Shown one piece after another: positions 43,384 to 54,879 of a stretch of 64,000 nucleotides of DNA. The notes beneath the pieces are model-generated. The model saw nothing but the letters and a program-made list of their open reading frames with translations, made no database searches and was not told where the DNA came from. Each line of letters begins with the position of its first letter. Within the stretch, counting starts at the first letter, position 1. Source of the DNA: Macrothele yani (Eukaryota; Arthropoda; Arachnida; Araneae; Macrothelidae); NCBI GenBank assembly GCA_039090855.1, contig CM077011.1, forward strand, positions 30,843,001-30,907,000, given 5' to 3'. Made by a program: the position numbers and the translations under genes.

Positions 43384-43616
43384 TGGAAAGATCAACTGTT
43401 TCATAGTAGTAACAGCCATCGATATCAATCCACCAATTCCTTAGATAATAACATAAAATTAAAAAATTATTAATCTTCACAAACACAATTATACACGACA
43501 GATCATAGTGACCACCTCTGTCTCCACGAGTGGACATGACTCACAGCACGTCGCAATTATGTCGCTTATACAGGTCACGGGCAGGGAGTGAGAGTTTTCC
43601 AATACGAAGTCTTGCG
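43384..43616. other. unassigned sequence
   Basis: No gene is recognised between the foldback element and the Tc1 N-terminal relic. Confidence 0.4.
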
Positions 43617-43709
43617 ATGGGGAAAAGAATGGACTTGTCGGAGCTTGAAAGGAAAATAATTATCGGCGCAAAGAAAGCAGGGAATCTCAATAACGACAGG
43701 CGTTATTGA
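43617..43709 (+). pseudogene. Tc1-like transposase N-terminal remnant
   Basis: A 30-codon frame, MGKRMDLSELERKIIIGAKK then AGNLNNDRRY, ends at a stop. It fits the start of Tc1 transposases (MGKR.DLS.FERG.I.GAR.AG) just before the first HTH recognition helix. Downstream frames to about 44280 may hold further decayed pieces, but I could not align the catalytic blocks. Confidence 0.5.
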
Positions 43710-44355
43710 GTGTTCCAGGACTTCCGTTGTGAAGGTGCAGTGAGAACGATCCGAAGAAAGACATACTTTCACCCAGTATGCCCGGAAAGAGTAGACAGCC
43801 CAGTCGAGGTGAACGCCGGTTGTGAAGTACTGAACGGGAATTCTACTTCTCACGATCCCTCAGACCATGGCCACGTACAGAGAGACGTTTTTCAGCACAC
43901 ACGCTGTTCTAGATAGAGGTGAAAAGACTTCGGCGCATTCATCTGTTCATGTTGACAGACCATCATCGATAGCTTCTCTTTTAGCAGCCATGCGCCTTGA
44001 CTGAACGCTTAGTGTCCGGAAAAAAGATAAGCTAGCTAATGAGTCTAGTTCCATTTTCAACTTGTTGACTGAAGGGTCCGTTTTTGAAGCATGCCAGACG
44101 AAAAGCTGACATAAAACTGCACGGTTCTACCAAAAATATGACTGCGACTATAGTATCCTGGTGCAGGTATTGTTCTCGTGGTAACTGTGGAGTCCTCTCA
44201 CTAACGATGAACGCACCTCACCACTCGATGCTACCTGGACCTTGGTTGGGACCAAGTGTTCAGCATGTGCTATCCTAAGTGAGATAAAACAGCGCATGAA
44301 TGTTCATATTGCTTCTCAGTATAACATCATTGATCGGTAGTATGACTCTTTAGAT
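43710..44355. other. unassigned, possible decayed Tc1 interior
   Basis: Several short plus-strand frames have no clear catalytic motifs. Confidence 0.4.
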
Positions 44356-44901
44356 ATCCTTCGCAGGGCCGGATTAAGGGGCGTCTATAGGGGCTATAGC
44401 CCTGGGGCCCACCATGATAAAAGGCCAAGGAGGCATGCATGGGCAAATGATAGATAGATAGATAGATAGATAGAGAGGTTTATAAAACAGCTTTACTTTT
44501 GTCTCGTACGATTTCCACTTGGTCACAAACAGAGGCTGGAAGATGAACAAATTTCAAGACGATGACTCACCAAGGATAAAGGTTCATGTCGCTGTATACA
44601 GCGGGGTCAGGCGAGACAGTTTCAGCTTCTCACTACTATCCACCTACACCTCCCAGTTTGCACTTGGAGCTGTTAATGGGCAAAGTCCCCTGTGGCTTCA
44701 CATTGCATAACAAAAAAGATGCACTAAAGAAAAGTATACAATGCTAAATCGTTAGAAAATCCAAGACAAAATCTAGGAATCTTAAGCTTCTAACTCATGT
44801 TCTTGTGAGAACAATGAAAAATACAGTGACTTATTATGAAAACGCTGCAGATAATTTAATAGTTACAGTTTCGTGTTTTAACGGACTTCATAATAATTCC
44901 C

Positions 44902-45165
44902 ATGATAAAATGATTAAAAAACCGTCTCTGTGCGTTCAAACAACGTTAGTCCCAATTCACAAGACTTTAATTAAAATATAATATATACACTTTAAAAGCA
45001 TTAGCACTTTCGGGCTACTTACTGACTTGCATCTGAGGGTGGGCTATAGTAGCCCGAAAGTGCTAATGCTTTTAAAGTGTATATATTATATTTTAATTAA
45101 AGTCTTGTGAATTGGGACTAACGTTGTTTGAACGCACAGAGACGGTTTTTTAATCATTTTATCAT
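44902..45165. repeat. perfect 116-bp inverted repeat, 32-nt spacer
   Basis: I checked 44902-45017 against the reverse complement of 45050-45165 in ten-base blocks and found no mismatch. The spacer is 45018-45049. 'ataataattccca' also occurs on both outer sides in direct orientation (near 44890 and 45197). Confidence 0.95.
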
Positions 45166-45222
45166 ATATGACGTGCGTATTTGTATTTTAACTCCATAAT
45201 AATTCCCAGTCATACGTTCTTT

Positions 45223-45345
45223 GGGGGCCCACTGAGATGTCTTAGCCTTGGGGCCCCACTGAGATGTCTTAGCCTTGGGGCCCACTGAGATGGCTTAGCC
45301 TTGGGGCCCACTAAAATATCTTAGGCTAGGGGCCCATTAAGGTCT
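45223..45345. repeat. 27-bp tandem repeat, ~5 copies
   Basis: The unit is 'ggggcccactgagatgtctt' plus 'agcctt', with the last two copies diverged. It lies in the right subterminal region of the hAT MITE. Confidence 0.88.
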
Positions 45346-45366
45346 TAATCCGGCCCTAATCCTTGG

Positions 45367-45452
45367 CATTTTACTCCTCTTTGCTTTCGCATGTCGTTAC
45401 ACAATTTTTTTACTATTTGTTTCCGCCTTCTCTGTCATTCAATTCATTTTTT

Positions 45453-45498
<46 letters not shown>

Positions 45499-45925
45499 GT
45501 CTTTCAACGCTCCTGTCTCTACTCTCTTGTTTACCTTTTTTATCACCTTTTTTCGTTCCCTGTATTTTTTTTTTTTACTTTTCCTTTTTTTTTTTTTTTT
45601 TGCAATTTATCTTTTTCTGATTCTTGTTTTAATTGTTCTCTCTATTTATCTTACTATACCATTCCTTTTTACTTCCTTCTCTACATTCATGGGTACGAGC
45701 AAATTTTTTTTCATTCATTTCTGCGTCTTATTGATCTCTTTCTTTCTCTATGTTTTTATTTCTCTATGTCTCCCTTTCTTACATTCTCCAGATCTCTCGC
45801 ATTAAGTAAGTAAGATTTAATTTACAGCAATAAATGTAAAAGAACATTTTGGTGTTAAACAAGTTTTTTTAGGGTGAAAGCGGGTATTTGTAAGCAAGAA
45901 ATGACTGTTTAAAACCGAATTGTTT
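45367..45925. repeat. pyrimidine-rich region with (CT)n microsatellite
   Basis: A (CT)n run of about 46 bp lies at 45453-45498, followed by T-rich tracts to about 45610. The 140-codon Ser/Leu/Phe-rich frames over it are low-complexity translations. Confidence 0.85.
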
Positions 45926-45930
45926 GGTTT

Positions 45931-46134
45931 TTGTAGGTTTAACAATCACCGTGAGCAACTCGTTGGGTTATAAGTAGTCACCCGCTCCTAATTTAAGGAC
46001 GGTGGTTCCAGGGAAGGGAGAGAGCCAGTGTCATAAGACAAACACAACAATGACGCCTCACCGTGATTAGAAGCCGGACCCATCTTTGACGAATTGTCAG
46101 AAAGAAGCCAGCGATTAGACCACTGCGCCACAAG
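45931..46134 (-). mobile_element. SINE A, copy 9
   Basis: A minus-strand copy: 'aggtttaacaatcaccgtga', 'ggttccagggaagggagaga' and 'ttagaccactgcgccac'. The box B region is mutated ('gtgattagaagccgg'). Confidence 0.82.
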
Positions 46135-47715
46135 GAGAGCTACCAACTTTACAAGCTGTGTTGTTTCAAAATGCACAGCTAGACGAATCTTCTTTTCCTT
46201 GCACTACATTAAAGAAAGATTAACTGAAGACTTATGCAATCTTTTCTTCTTTTTTAAGAATTTTGAAGGTCACAAAGCACCACGAGTCTTGATAAAGACT
46301 CAAAAAATACGTGTAATTAAAAAAACGTTCGCTTTTGATTCCTAGAAAGAAGAAAAGACTTTCCCAGTAAAGAAATACCCTCGGAGACCATTCATGCTCA
46401 AGTATTACTGAACTTTGGGAATGTTTACATCGGTCATTCATCTGAGATGTTCAACCATTAAATTTAGTCTCGCATTGTATCTCTGAGACCTCAACTATGG
46501 GTTTAAAAAGTGCAGTAAAAGCAGTGGCTGCGGGGTCTCGGTGTGTTAACACTTTTGTTTATCATTTGGGAACGCGCGTTCAAATCTCATTTTCAATTTA
46601 TGGCTGCCATTTCCGAAAGCGCGGGGTTTTTATGGACATCCAACAGCGTTGAATGAGGGGAGGAATTTCTCTGGAGCTTTAAGCTTTAAAGCCAACCCTC
46701 ACATTAAAAACAAAGCTTTCAAAAGTGAAAAACCTATTTTGCTATATAAAGTGAAGCAACAGGAGGGGAACGGACAGGCAGGGGAATGGGAATGAAAGGC
46801 GACAAACCATCAAGAAAGGAAATTCGCCGGAGCACCCATTGGCGCAGAGGTAATAAGTTAACTGCGACGGACAGATCTGAGAAAATCTCAAGCTGGGGCA
46901 CCACTCATTGAGAGAACATGTTTTTCACATTTCCTTTTCCAGTGCTCACAGTGACTGAGAAATTGAGTAGAAGGTTCAAGGAAGCGAGTGGAAAAAGATC
47001 GAAATGAGAAAGAGAGAGATCGAAAAGAGAAAAGGAGAGAGAACGAGAAAGAGAGAGAGAGAGACAAGGGAAAAAAGAGGAGAAAAATGTGGTCACAGAG
47101 ATTAGATTCACTCAGAGCCAAGTGACGATTGCAATCCGTTTGACAATTGAATGCGGGATATTTTCTCTTTGAGCGTAAGCAGCGCCGCCGGCAAGGGATG
47201 TTGTGGATGCTGGAGGGATCAAACGGAGCATATATCTCTGACTGGCTGACAGATGGCTCTCTCTTTTTCCTTCTCCTCCCGCTCCACTGACTCCAGCAGC
47301 GAGAATCAACAGGTGGAATGAAAACGTCATCTTGAAACGAAGTCGGAGATAAAGAAACTCCTAATCTTCTTCTCCTTTCACTTTCCTCCCCTTCTCTTTT
47401 GCTCAAGTGGTTTCTTTTCAGCTTATACATTTTTTATGAGAGTCACGAATTGACACTAATTATAGAATGTGGTATTTAACGTCGAAATGTTAAAGGATTT
47501 ACTGCTTTACAGGAAAATACACGTCACTGACGATATCAGAAATAAATAACGTGACCTTTTTATAAGCGACTAAATTGAAAGTTTGCATTGCTTGGGGGAG
47601 GATATATACAGTTTTTCTACAAAAATTTATGTAGTCATATTTTAGAGAACACACAGACAATGCCACTTTGGGACAAGTTAATATAATAATAAATTCGTTG
47701 GTTGAATGCAATCCT
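46135..47715. other. unassigned; SINE-like heads and one 180-codon frame
   Basis: Near 46525-46600 a 'ggggtctcggtgtgttaaca' … 'gcgcgttcaaatctc' pair has tRNA-like spacing, and near 46830 'acccattggcgcagaggtaa' looks like a lone box A. Both are weak. The minus-strand frame 46888-47430 (180 codons, Ser/Arg/Leu-rich) crosses a GA/CT-rich tract and matches no family I know. I do not call it a gene. Confidence 0.4.
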
Positions 47716-47935
47716 GGTTCTGCCATTCCGGTTGAAGAGTGGTCTGAGGTGTTGGCTTCTGACCATTCTTCAGAGATAGACTTGGGTTCAAGTCCTGGAT
47801 GAGACATGGGTGATGTGTTTGTCCAAAGATTCTGGCTCTGTCCCATCTTTGGCCCTAAATTAGAGACGAAGCCAGCTTATAACCTCAGACGTGCTCATGG
47901 TTGCCCTTAACCCACCCGAAGAAACCGGGTTATTT
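47716..47935 (+). mobile_element. SINE A, copy 10 (degraded)
   Basis: 'ggttgaagagtggtctgagg', 'ttgggttcaagtcctgg' and 'ggccctaaattagagacgaa' are recognisable in order. Confidence 0.75.
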
Positions 47936-50261
47936 CCTTTAGTTAAGTTCCATCCAACAATTTGCTTGCAACGTTTCTTCGCTCATGAGATTGTTCATTT
48001 TATGTATATTGTTAGTAAAGAACCTGCGGTAAAAGCTCTGAGGTGTTTTGAAGCAGAATTAGGAAGATGCGTACGTTATCGAAATATTTAAACGCCTTAG
48101 ACGAAAACTGGTGATATCCTTTTATCCAGGGCTCTTTACAACCAAATATGAAAGATATTGCATATAATTCAAGACTACACACTTGTGATGTTGATTTAGA
48201 ATAAATTATCAACGTTTATTCACAATTAAATGTTTTATTAACATCGAATACAGGTTCGCAAAGCGTTTGGCTCGGCATCATCAGGACGAATGGAGCGAAA
48301 GCATTCAAATCATTGTGACATCATCAGAGTTCTGACGGTCACAGATTTTGATGAGTTGTTTCCACGAGCTTGAAAGATATACAACATAAATTATTATTAA
48401 TCACGCGTTGATCCCAAAATGAACGCCAAATACAACGCTCCTTTTTAGGCTTAATTGTAACAATACCCTATGTGATTATTTGGATTGACAGCTGGACCTT
48501 TCACACTCTCGAATTACAATACCCGTAGGACGTTTTTCCTTTTTTTTTTTTTTTTTTATGTACTCAATCATTTTACAATAAATAAATAAATAAATAAAAA
48601 GACAGAAAAGAAAAACATTCTGCTCAGCAACTCTTGAACTTGACGCCCGGTGCGGCGGTACTGCTCGCACTTCGCAAAAGCCGGTTCTGCTGTTATCCGT
48701 CATATCTGCAGGCAACGCTTTGCCCATCGAGACAAATTACTGTTAGGACGATACAGTTTCTTATACGTTGGCCCAAAGTCTATTTGATACTGGGAATCTG
48801 TTCTTATGAGTATAGAATAAGATTAACTGTGTTAGTATTCCAAAAATATTGAAAACAGGAAGTCCTGAATGATTGTTCAGAGAATTCACTTCTTACAATA
48901 TCAAACTGATTCTCAGTACATAATAAGTTGGGGATAAGAATCAGGTTATATGAAAGTTTCCCAAGCGTTAGGACTGATGCCCTTTTGCATATATCAGCGG
49001 GTTGTCACAAATATCCCCTTCTGCAAGCTGGAAAACTGGAAAAGACAAATAATGGGACATCATTGATGTAACGTACTTTTGAGGGAATTTTTCCAGTTGT
49101 GATAACTGTAGGTATCCCAATACTATGATGCAGAGAATTTGGCACATGGAAGAAGATGCCATTCTGCCCATCCCTGAACGATATTCCGGCAGTTGCTCTG
49201 GTTAGAATTAACTTTCGTTACTAATCACTATCATCAAACATTTCAGCTGTTACTGCTATCTAGCTATGAGGAACCAATGTTTGATTCGTCTGTGATGTCA
49301 CTAGAAAGATATTCATATTAAATATTTAAGAGAAATCTAGTAATCACAAATTGCTGAGTAAGAGACTATGCTGGTGCAGTTTACAAGAATCACTTTGTAA
49401 GTGAAACGAAATTATTGCACAGCAGAGCGTTCATTTATTATTTCTCACATACGGTGATCTTTCTGTTATTGTTGTTTTTTTCTCGGTTTGATGGGCGTGA
49501 AAGATCATTCTTTGACCGGGTCTTCTATAATAATTCCGACGTAAATAATAGCCTTCATTTATTCATCTGGCGCAGCAGCGAACTAATGCGCTTCAGCCGC
49601 GATTCATACAACAAAATATTATTTTACATGCGGAAGAGGCCCAGTGCTAACTCTACCACTGTACCAAAACCGATGATATTTTAAATATTTCCCTCCGGCC
49701 TTTGTGCAAACCTGTTCAGTTTTATGCAACTAGATTCACGAGCTCTTAAAGACACTATTTTCCTGGCAGTTTGGATTTTTTTTTTTTTATATTTTCTTTT
49801 TTAAAATTCAGTGACCTCTCCAAACACTGGCGAATCTAGTAGTAGTAGAAATACTGTTCAGGACGACTTTTTTTTTCCCAAATGAGAAAAAGTCAGGGTA
49901 CGGCATCAATCAGTATCCTCAATTTCTGCCGGAAAAAAAACACAAAAAAAAAAATCAATTCGGACAGCATTTCAGGATAAAGGTGCAAATTTTTTCTGCT
50001 GCGTTGATCGCTGCTTCAAGCGAATTGCAGTATAATGCCGAATTAATAACTCTCTGAAAAGAATCCGAACTTATGTCTAACCAAAGTTCTATACTGAAAA
50101 TATTAAAATTTCCCCAAACGGAAAACGTAATAAAAAATTCGTCATTTCAGTTTTAGGAAAAAAGTGAGAGCTTTTCAAAGGAACGGAAGGATTCTTTGTT
50201 GATATTTAAAAACCACTTTTTTTTTCACCCAAAGCTACAAAACACGTTAACATACACATGC
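47936..50261. other. unassigned, AT-rich
   Basis: No gene is recognised. Near 48250-48320 the minus strand reads 'cctgatgatgccgagccaaa' then 'cgctttgcgaacc', a motif that resembles 3' regions of some retroelements. A poly-T tract lies near 48538-48557 and an ATAAATAAATAA run near 48580. Confidence 0.4.
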
Positions 50262-51120
50262 ACATGCCACGTCGCCGTGGTGGTGTCGACGCGCGTATAT
50301 GTTAGTCGACGCCGCCGTGGTGGTGTCGACATGTGTATCTATTAGTCGACGACGCCCTGGTGGTGTCGACATCTGTATATGTTAGTCGATGCCGCCCTGG
50401 TGGTGTCGACATGTGTATATATTAATCGACGCCGCCGTGGTGGTGTAGACATGTGCATAGGTTAGTCGACGACGCTCTGGTGGTGTCGACATGTGCATAT
50501 GTTAGTCGACGCCGCCTGGTGGTGTCGACATGTGCAGATGTTAGCCGACGCCGCCCTGGTGGTGTCAACACGTGCATATGTTAGTCAACGCCGTCTTCGT
50601 GGTGTCGACATGTGTATATGTTAGTCGACGCCGCCCTGGTGGTGTCGACATGTGAATATGTTAGACGACGGAGCCATGGTTGTGTCTACATGTGTATCTT
50701 TAGTCGGCGTCGTCCTGGTGGTGTCGACATGTGTATATGTTAATCGACACCGCAGTGGTGGTGTCGACATGTGCATATGTTAGTCAACGCCACCCTGATG
50801 GTGTCGACATGTGCATATGTTAGTCGACGCAGCCCTGGTGGTGTCGACATGTGCATATGTTAGCCGACGCCGCCCTGGTGGTGTCGACATGTGCATATGT
50901 TAGTCGACGCCACCCTGGTGGGGTCGATATGTGCATATGTTAGTCGACGCCACCCTGGTGGGGTCGATATATGCATATGTTAGCCGACGCAGCCCTGGTG
51001 GTGTCGACATGTGTATCTTTAGTCGGCGCCGTCCTGGTGGTGTCGACATGTGTATATGTTAATCGACGCTCCCGTGGTGGTGTCGACATGTGCATGTGTT
51101 AGTCGACGCCGCCCTGGTGG
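50262..51120. repeat. 40-bp minisatellite, ~21 copies, GTCGAC-rich
   Basis: The consensus is roughly 'gttagtcgacgccgccctgg' plus 'tggtgtcgacatgtgcatat', 40 bp. Each unit carries two GTCGAC palindromes, so units can fold. Copies diverge by a few bases and a few are one or two bases shorter. It ends at a SINE A head. Confidence 0.93.
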
Positions 51121-51325
51121 GCGAGTGTGACGTGGCGCTTTCTACTAACAATTCTTCCGAGATGGTTACTGGATCGAATCCCGTTGTGAGGCATGGATGG
51201 TGTGTGTGACTTACAGCAGTGGCTCTTTCCCTTCCCTGGAACCAGTGGCTCTTTATTCGGAACGGGCAACTGCCTACAGTCCATTCAGTTGCACACAGTG
51301 GTCGTTAAAAAAATCAAAAAGAGAA
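51121..51325 (+). mobile_element. SINE A, copy 11
   Basis: 'ggatcgaatcccgttgtgag', 'cttccctggaaccagtggct' and 'cagttgcacacagtggtcgt' are present, with an A-rich tail. The head is fused to the end of the minisatellite ('ccgccctggtggg'). Confidence 0.8.
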
Positions 51326-51379
51326 AAACTGTCACGAATCACGCAGGCAAAATATGCAAGCCATTATGGTGACTGTGCA

Positions 51380-51585
51380 ATTAGAGGCGCGAACTTCTGG
51401 CTAATCAACCAAGTTAGGCCCAGGTTAGAGTCCAAGATGAGACATGGACCTATGAGATTGCCTCGTCTGTCCCTTCCCCGGAACCGGAACTAGTGGTCCT
51501 ACATTATGAACGGGCGAGCTTTTATCGCCTTAGTTGCTCATATGAGTCGCTAAAGCATTTCCAAATAAATAAACAAAAGCATGAG
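51380..51585 (+). mobile_element. SINE A, copy 12 (degraded)
   Basis: 'cttccccggaaccggaacta', 'gtggtcctacattatgaacg' and 'ttagttgctcatatgagtcg' follow the SINE A body. The tail is 'aataaataaac'. Confidence 0.65.
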
Positions 51586-52506
51586 TTAGTCAATGAAACT
51601 ATAATACATTGCATGTAATAGCAGGTTGTCCTTTTTTTTGTTCCAAAAAATACCTGAAAAGACTTAAATTTAACTCAAGACTTCCCATTCCAGTCTTGGT
51701 CTTAAAATGGAACGGAATCTAGGGCTGTACTTCAATTTATTGTAGGAACCAATTTTAACTTCTCGAATATATAAAAACTTTGTTATGTACTTGGATAAGC
51801 CCATCACCATAAATTTGACCGTTAACCACAATCAACTCTGCGTTACAATTTTGTAGAAAAAACAATAAAAGACACAATAGCAGATCCAAAGAATTGTGAC
51901 CGAGAAAGCTTCCAAATATGTTAGTCAACGAATGGCAGTCTAAAGGATGGCAAAACTGAAAGTAACATAGATCATATGAGTTGCGATGCAATCATTTACA
52001 GATTTGCCATGTCACTTGAAAATTCCTGAATCCCATTTCATGAGATGGATTTCTTCGCGTTCTTTTTATCAGCCTATACCCATAAAATCAGCAGAAATAA
52101 CAACAATAATTAAAACACGTTTTAAATATAGAACCACAGGTGGTAAACAAAAAGAAATATTACCTTCCGGCAAGTCTTCATGGAAACGTCAAACAGTAAG
52201 AAATGCAAATAATGGAATGTGTTATAAATGATGCAATACCATTCAAAGCATGTCTATATGCAAGCTAAAGTTAAGTACCGACAAATTCACTGCACGTGTA
52301 GAAAAGATAACTTGGTGGTTTGCATTCATGAGGTAAATTCTATACGTAACAATGCTGAAAATGTCTTGTCTAGGCTGGACACAGACGTACCGGACAATCC
52401 AAATCAGACACTAATGGCACCAACCTCTATGTACTGGGAGATTTAGTGCAAATTCAGTATAGACTGATCACATGTAGTACTCCTTGACTAGTCTGCTGGA
52501 AAAACA
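51586..52506. other. unassigned sequence
   Basis: No gene is recognised; frames are under 85 codons. Confidence 0.4.
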
Positions 52507-52508
52507 CA

Positions 52509-53698
52509 CACTGAAGAGCAATTGAATTAGAGACAGCTGGCGTTATGCAAATGTTGCGCTGTGGGCGGCCCTGTAAACGGAAACGACATGACGTATGCAG
52601 CGATCCGACAATATAAGGAGTGATGCGACGGGAATCAGTAAGAGACGGACGCAGTATGGGTGAGACGAAGGATCTAAGCGCATTTGATCATGGGCGAATT
52701 GTTGGGGCCCGACGAATGGGTCACTCCATCTCGGAAGTCATGCAGGTACTGGGATTTCACAAGCCACTGTGTCACGGATGCATTGTGAGTACATCGAATC
52801 CGGTAAACCCATCCCTGCAAGGGCCAACTGCCGTGGACAACAGCGTGTGGATGAGCGGGGTCATCGTCGGCTAGCTCGCATTGTAACGGCTGATAGACGG
52901 GCCACAGTGCAAGAAACCACTCGGCAATTTAACGCTGGCGCACAAAAGCGTGTAAACAGCCACATCATCCAGAACCATCTCCTCGCTATGGGGTACAGAA
53001 GCCATCGTCCCACGAGGGTACCGCTGCTGACCGCACATCACAGGGTGCAAAGATTTGCATGGGCGCGGAAGCATCGCCACTGGACCCTAGACATGTGGAA
53101 AAATGTTGCCTGGAGTGATGAGTCGATATTCATGTTGGTACATGCGGATGGCAGGATACGAGTACGGCGCAAACCACATGAAGCGATGGATTATTCTTGC
53201 CAGCAGGGTACTCTTCAAGCTGGTGGGGGTGGCATTCTCGTCTGGGGACGACTGTTTACGTGGACTGAAATGGGACTCCTGGTACATGTGACATCGTCCC
53301 TCACAGGTCAACGTTACAGGGACATCCTGGACGACCATTTGCTCCCGTGTGTGCGTCTTCAACATCCCACTGGGGACCTCATCCTGCAACAAGACAATGC
53401 ACCGTGCCATCGCTCCCGAATTGTATCCAAATGGTTGGATGAACATTCCACCGACGTGACCTCGCTTCCTTGGCCAGCTAGGTCCCCTGACCTCAATTCC
53501 ATCGAGCACATCTGGGATGCCATCGAGAGAGTTGTTCGAAACTGTGGGAGCTTGTTCAGGGTCGTGGATCCGTATGGCTTCCCAACGCTTCCGGTGTCTT
53601 GTCGAGTTAATGCCGAGAAGAATCGCCGCCATCATCGAGGCGAAAGATGGTGCTACACGTTACTATACAGGTATCTCTAATTCAATTGCTCTTGAGTG
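52509..53698 (+). mobile_element. Tc1-like DNA transposon (DD36E spacing)
   Basis: The inverted ends 52509-52535 and 53672-53698 ('cact.aagagcaattgaatt') match at 25 of 27. TA follows the right end (53699-53700), but the left flank reads CA, presumably a mutated TA. The interior is a plus-strand transposase with two frameshifts. Confidence 0.88.
52623..53680 (+). pseudogene. Tc1-like transposase, two frameshifts, catalytic residues kept
   Basis: The Met at 52623 opens MRRESVRDGRSMGETKDLSA, then FDHGRIVGARRMGHSISEVM (first HTH). One base appears lost near 52757 ('ggatttcac'), after which SQATVSRMHCEYIESGKP continues in another frame. Then come HTH2 (RLARIVTADRRATVQE), HHRVQRFAWARKHRHWTLDM, the first Asp WSDESIF, GGGGILVWGRL, the second Asp LQQDNAPCH and the Glu in NSIEHIWDAI. 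I count 36 residues between the second Asp and the Glu, so DD36E rather than the usual DD34E. A second frameshift near 53555 moves the C-terminus (LVELMPRRIAAIIEAKDGAT) into another frame. It is inactive but recent. Confidence 0.9.
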
Positions 53699-53700
53699 TA

Positions 53701-54879
53701 TATCGTAGATATAACTTTAGTGTTTGATTGTCATTGAGGTCCTAAAACAATAAAAATTAATACATCAATTTCGGAACAAAGTCTATAAAGAGCGAATTAT
53801 GAAGAGGTCCTTCAGAATTTTTGGGTTTTTGAAAAATCGCTGAAAAACCATACTAAGAACTCTTGCCGAGCATCAGAACAGATTAATTTTAATGACAAGG
53901 GGAGTTTTGCAGCGAATCATTTGCTGGTATGTTTTCGAACAAGACTTGAGCTTGATACTTAACCTCACATAACGGTCTTTCTTACACATTACCATATGCG
54001 GTATATATGTAGTTGTTTTCTATGTAAATGAGTGTGAAGAAAAGACAAAAAGTAGCAAGTATCATAAAATTGTTGCTAATATTATCTTAATTTATCTGCA
54101 CCGCCAAATTACATACATGATATATTGTGGTCCGGAAGCTGGAGCGTTTATTTCTGAACCATTATGCGAGCGTCTTTGTTTTAATGTAGGTTGTTCAGAT
54201 TACAGTGATTATGTGTAACTCGGTAGTACAGACACTTTGAAACATCATGTTTTGATACGCTTCAGCGCTTCCGGACAAAGCAACAGCCAACCAAGGTATT
54301 ATATAATCACACCACCTTTAACGAGTTGCTCCTTGGTCTCAAAAATATATCTTTAACCTTCTGTCTCGTCTTCCGTTCGCCATCGAAAAAGATATTTAAA
54401 AGCGCAACGATTTGGACACGCAAAGAACTGTAATTCATGCTCTTCCATGCAATGGAAATAAAATAGCGGGCGTAAGCTTAAGTACATACTCTTTGTTTAG
54501 TAGTTACAAAAAATATGGGCAATGAAGCAGATTTAAAAAACAAAACAAAAAAAAACAGACTTTTCTTTATACGTATTATGTATCCATTCTTAATGCTTAA
54601 TCTTGCAGAATTTCATGGGAGAGCTTTATGAATTATTCCTGTAAATGATTGGAATGATGTGGTTTGCGTGGCTATTTCCGTTGCAATTTAATTTGTAGGC
54701 CTAATTAAAGTTACTCTATTTAATAATCTTTTGTAATAGGTTTGTCGCAGATTCCCCTTATGAGTAACAGAACATCAGTTAGTGTGCTTTTCTTATCATC
54801 TTTTTGTCAACTCTTGTAGTATCAGGTCTATAAAGTTCAACTGGCTTCTCGGAGAGGACCATTCTGTCAGAATGGATCT
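53701..54879. other. unassigned sequence
   Basis: No gene or repeat family is recognised. Confidence 0.4.

Larger units (their letters stand above)
44364..45358. mobile_element. hAT-type MITE with internal perfect inverted repeat
   Basis: The ends are 'cagggccggattaag' (44364-44378) and its near-exact reverse complement (45344-45358, 14 of 15). The flanks 'atccttcg' (44356-44363) and 'atccttgg' (45359-45366) form an 8-bp duplication with one mismatch. Inside are a GATA run (about 44449-44476), a 116-bp perfect inverted repeat and a 27-bp tandem repeat near the right end. The frame 44519-44710 is not recognised. Confidence 0.82.

Noticed and set aside
45363..45813. Ser/Leu/Phe-rich frames of up to 140 codons
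   Set aside because: They translate a CT microsatellite and T-rich sequence.
46525..46700. A further tRNA-derived SINE family
   Set aside because: Only weak box-like words and no second copy in the window to define a body.
46888..47430. Minus-strand open frame of 180 codons
   Set aside because: It is Ser/Arg/Leu-rich, crosses a GA/CT-rich tract and shows no domain, signal or splice context that I can recognise. Chance openness over biased sequence is the simpler reading.
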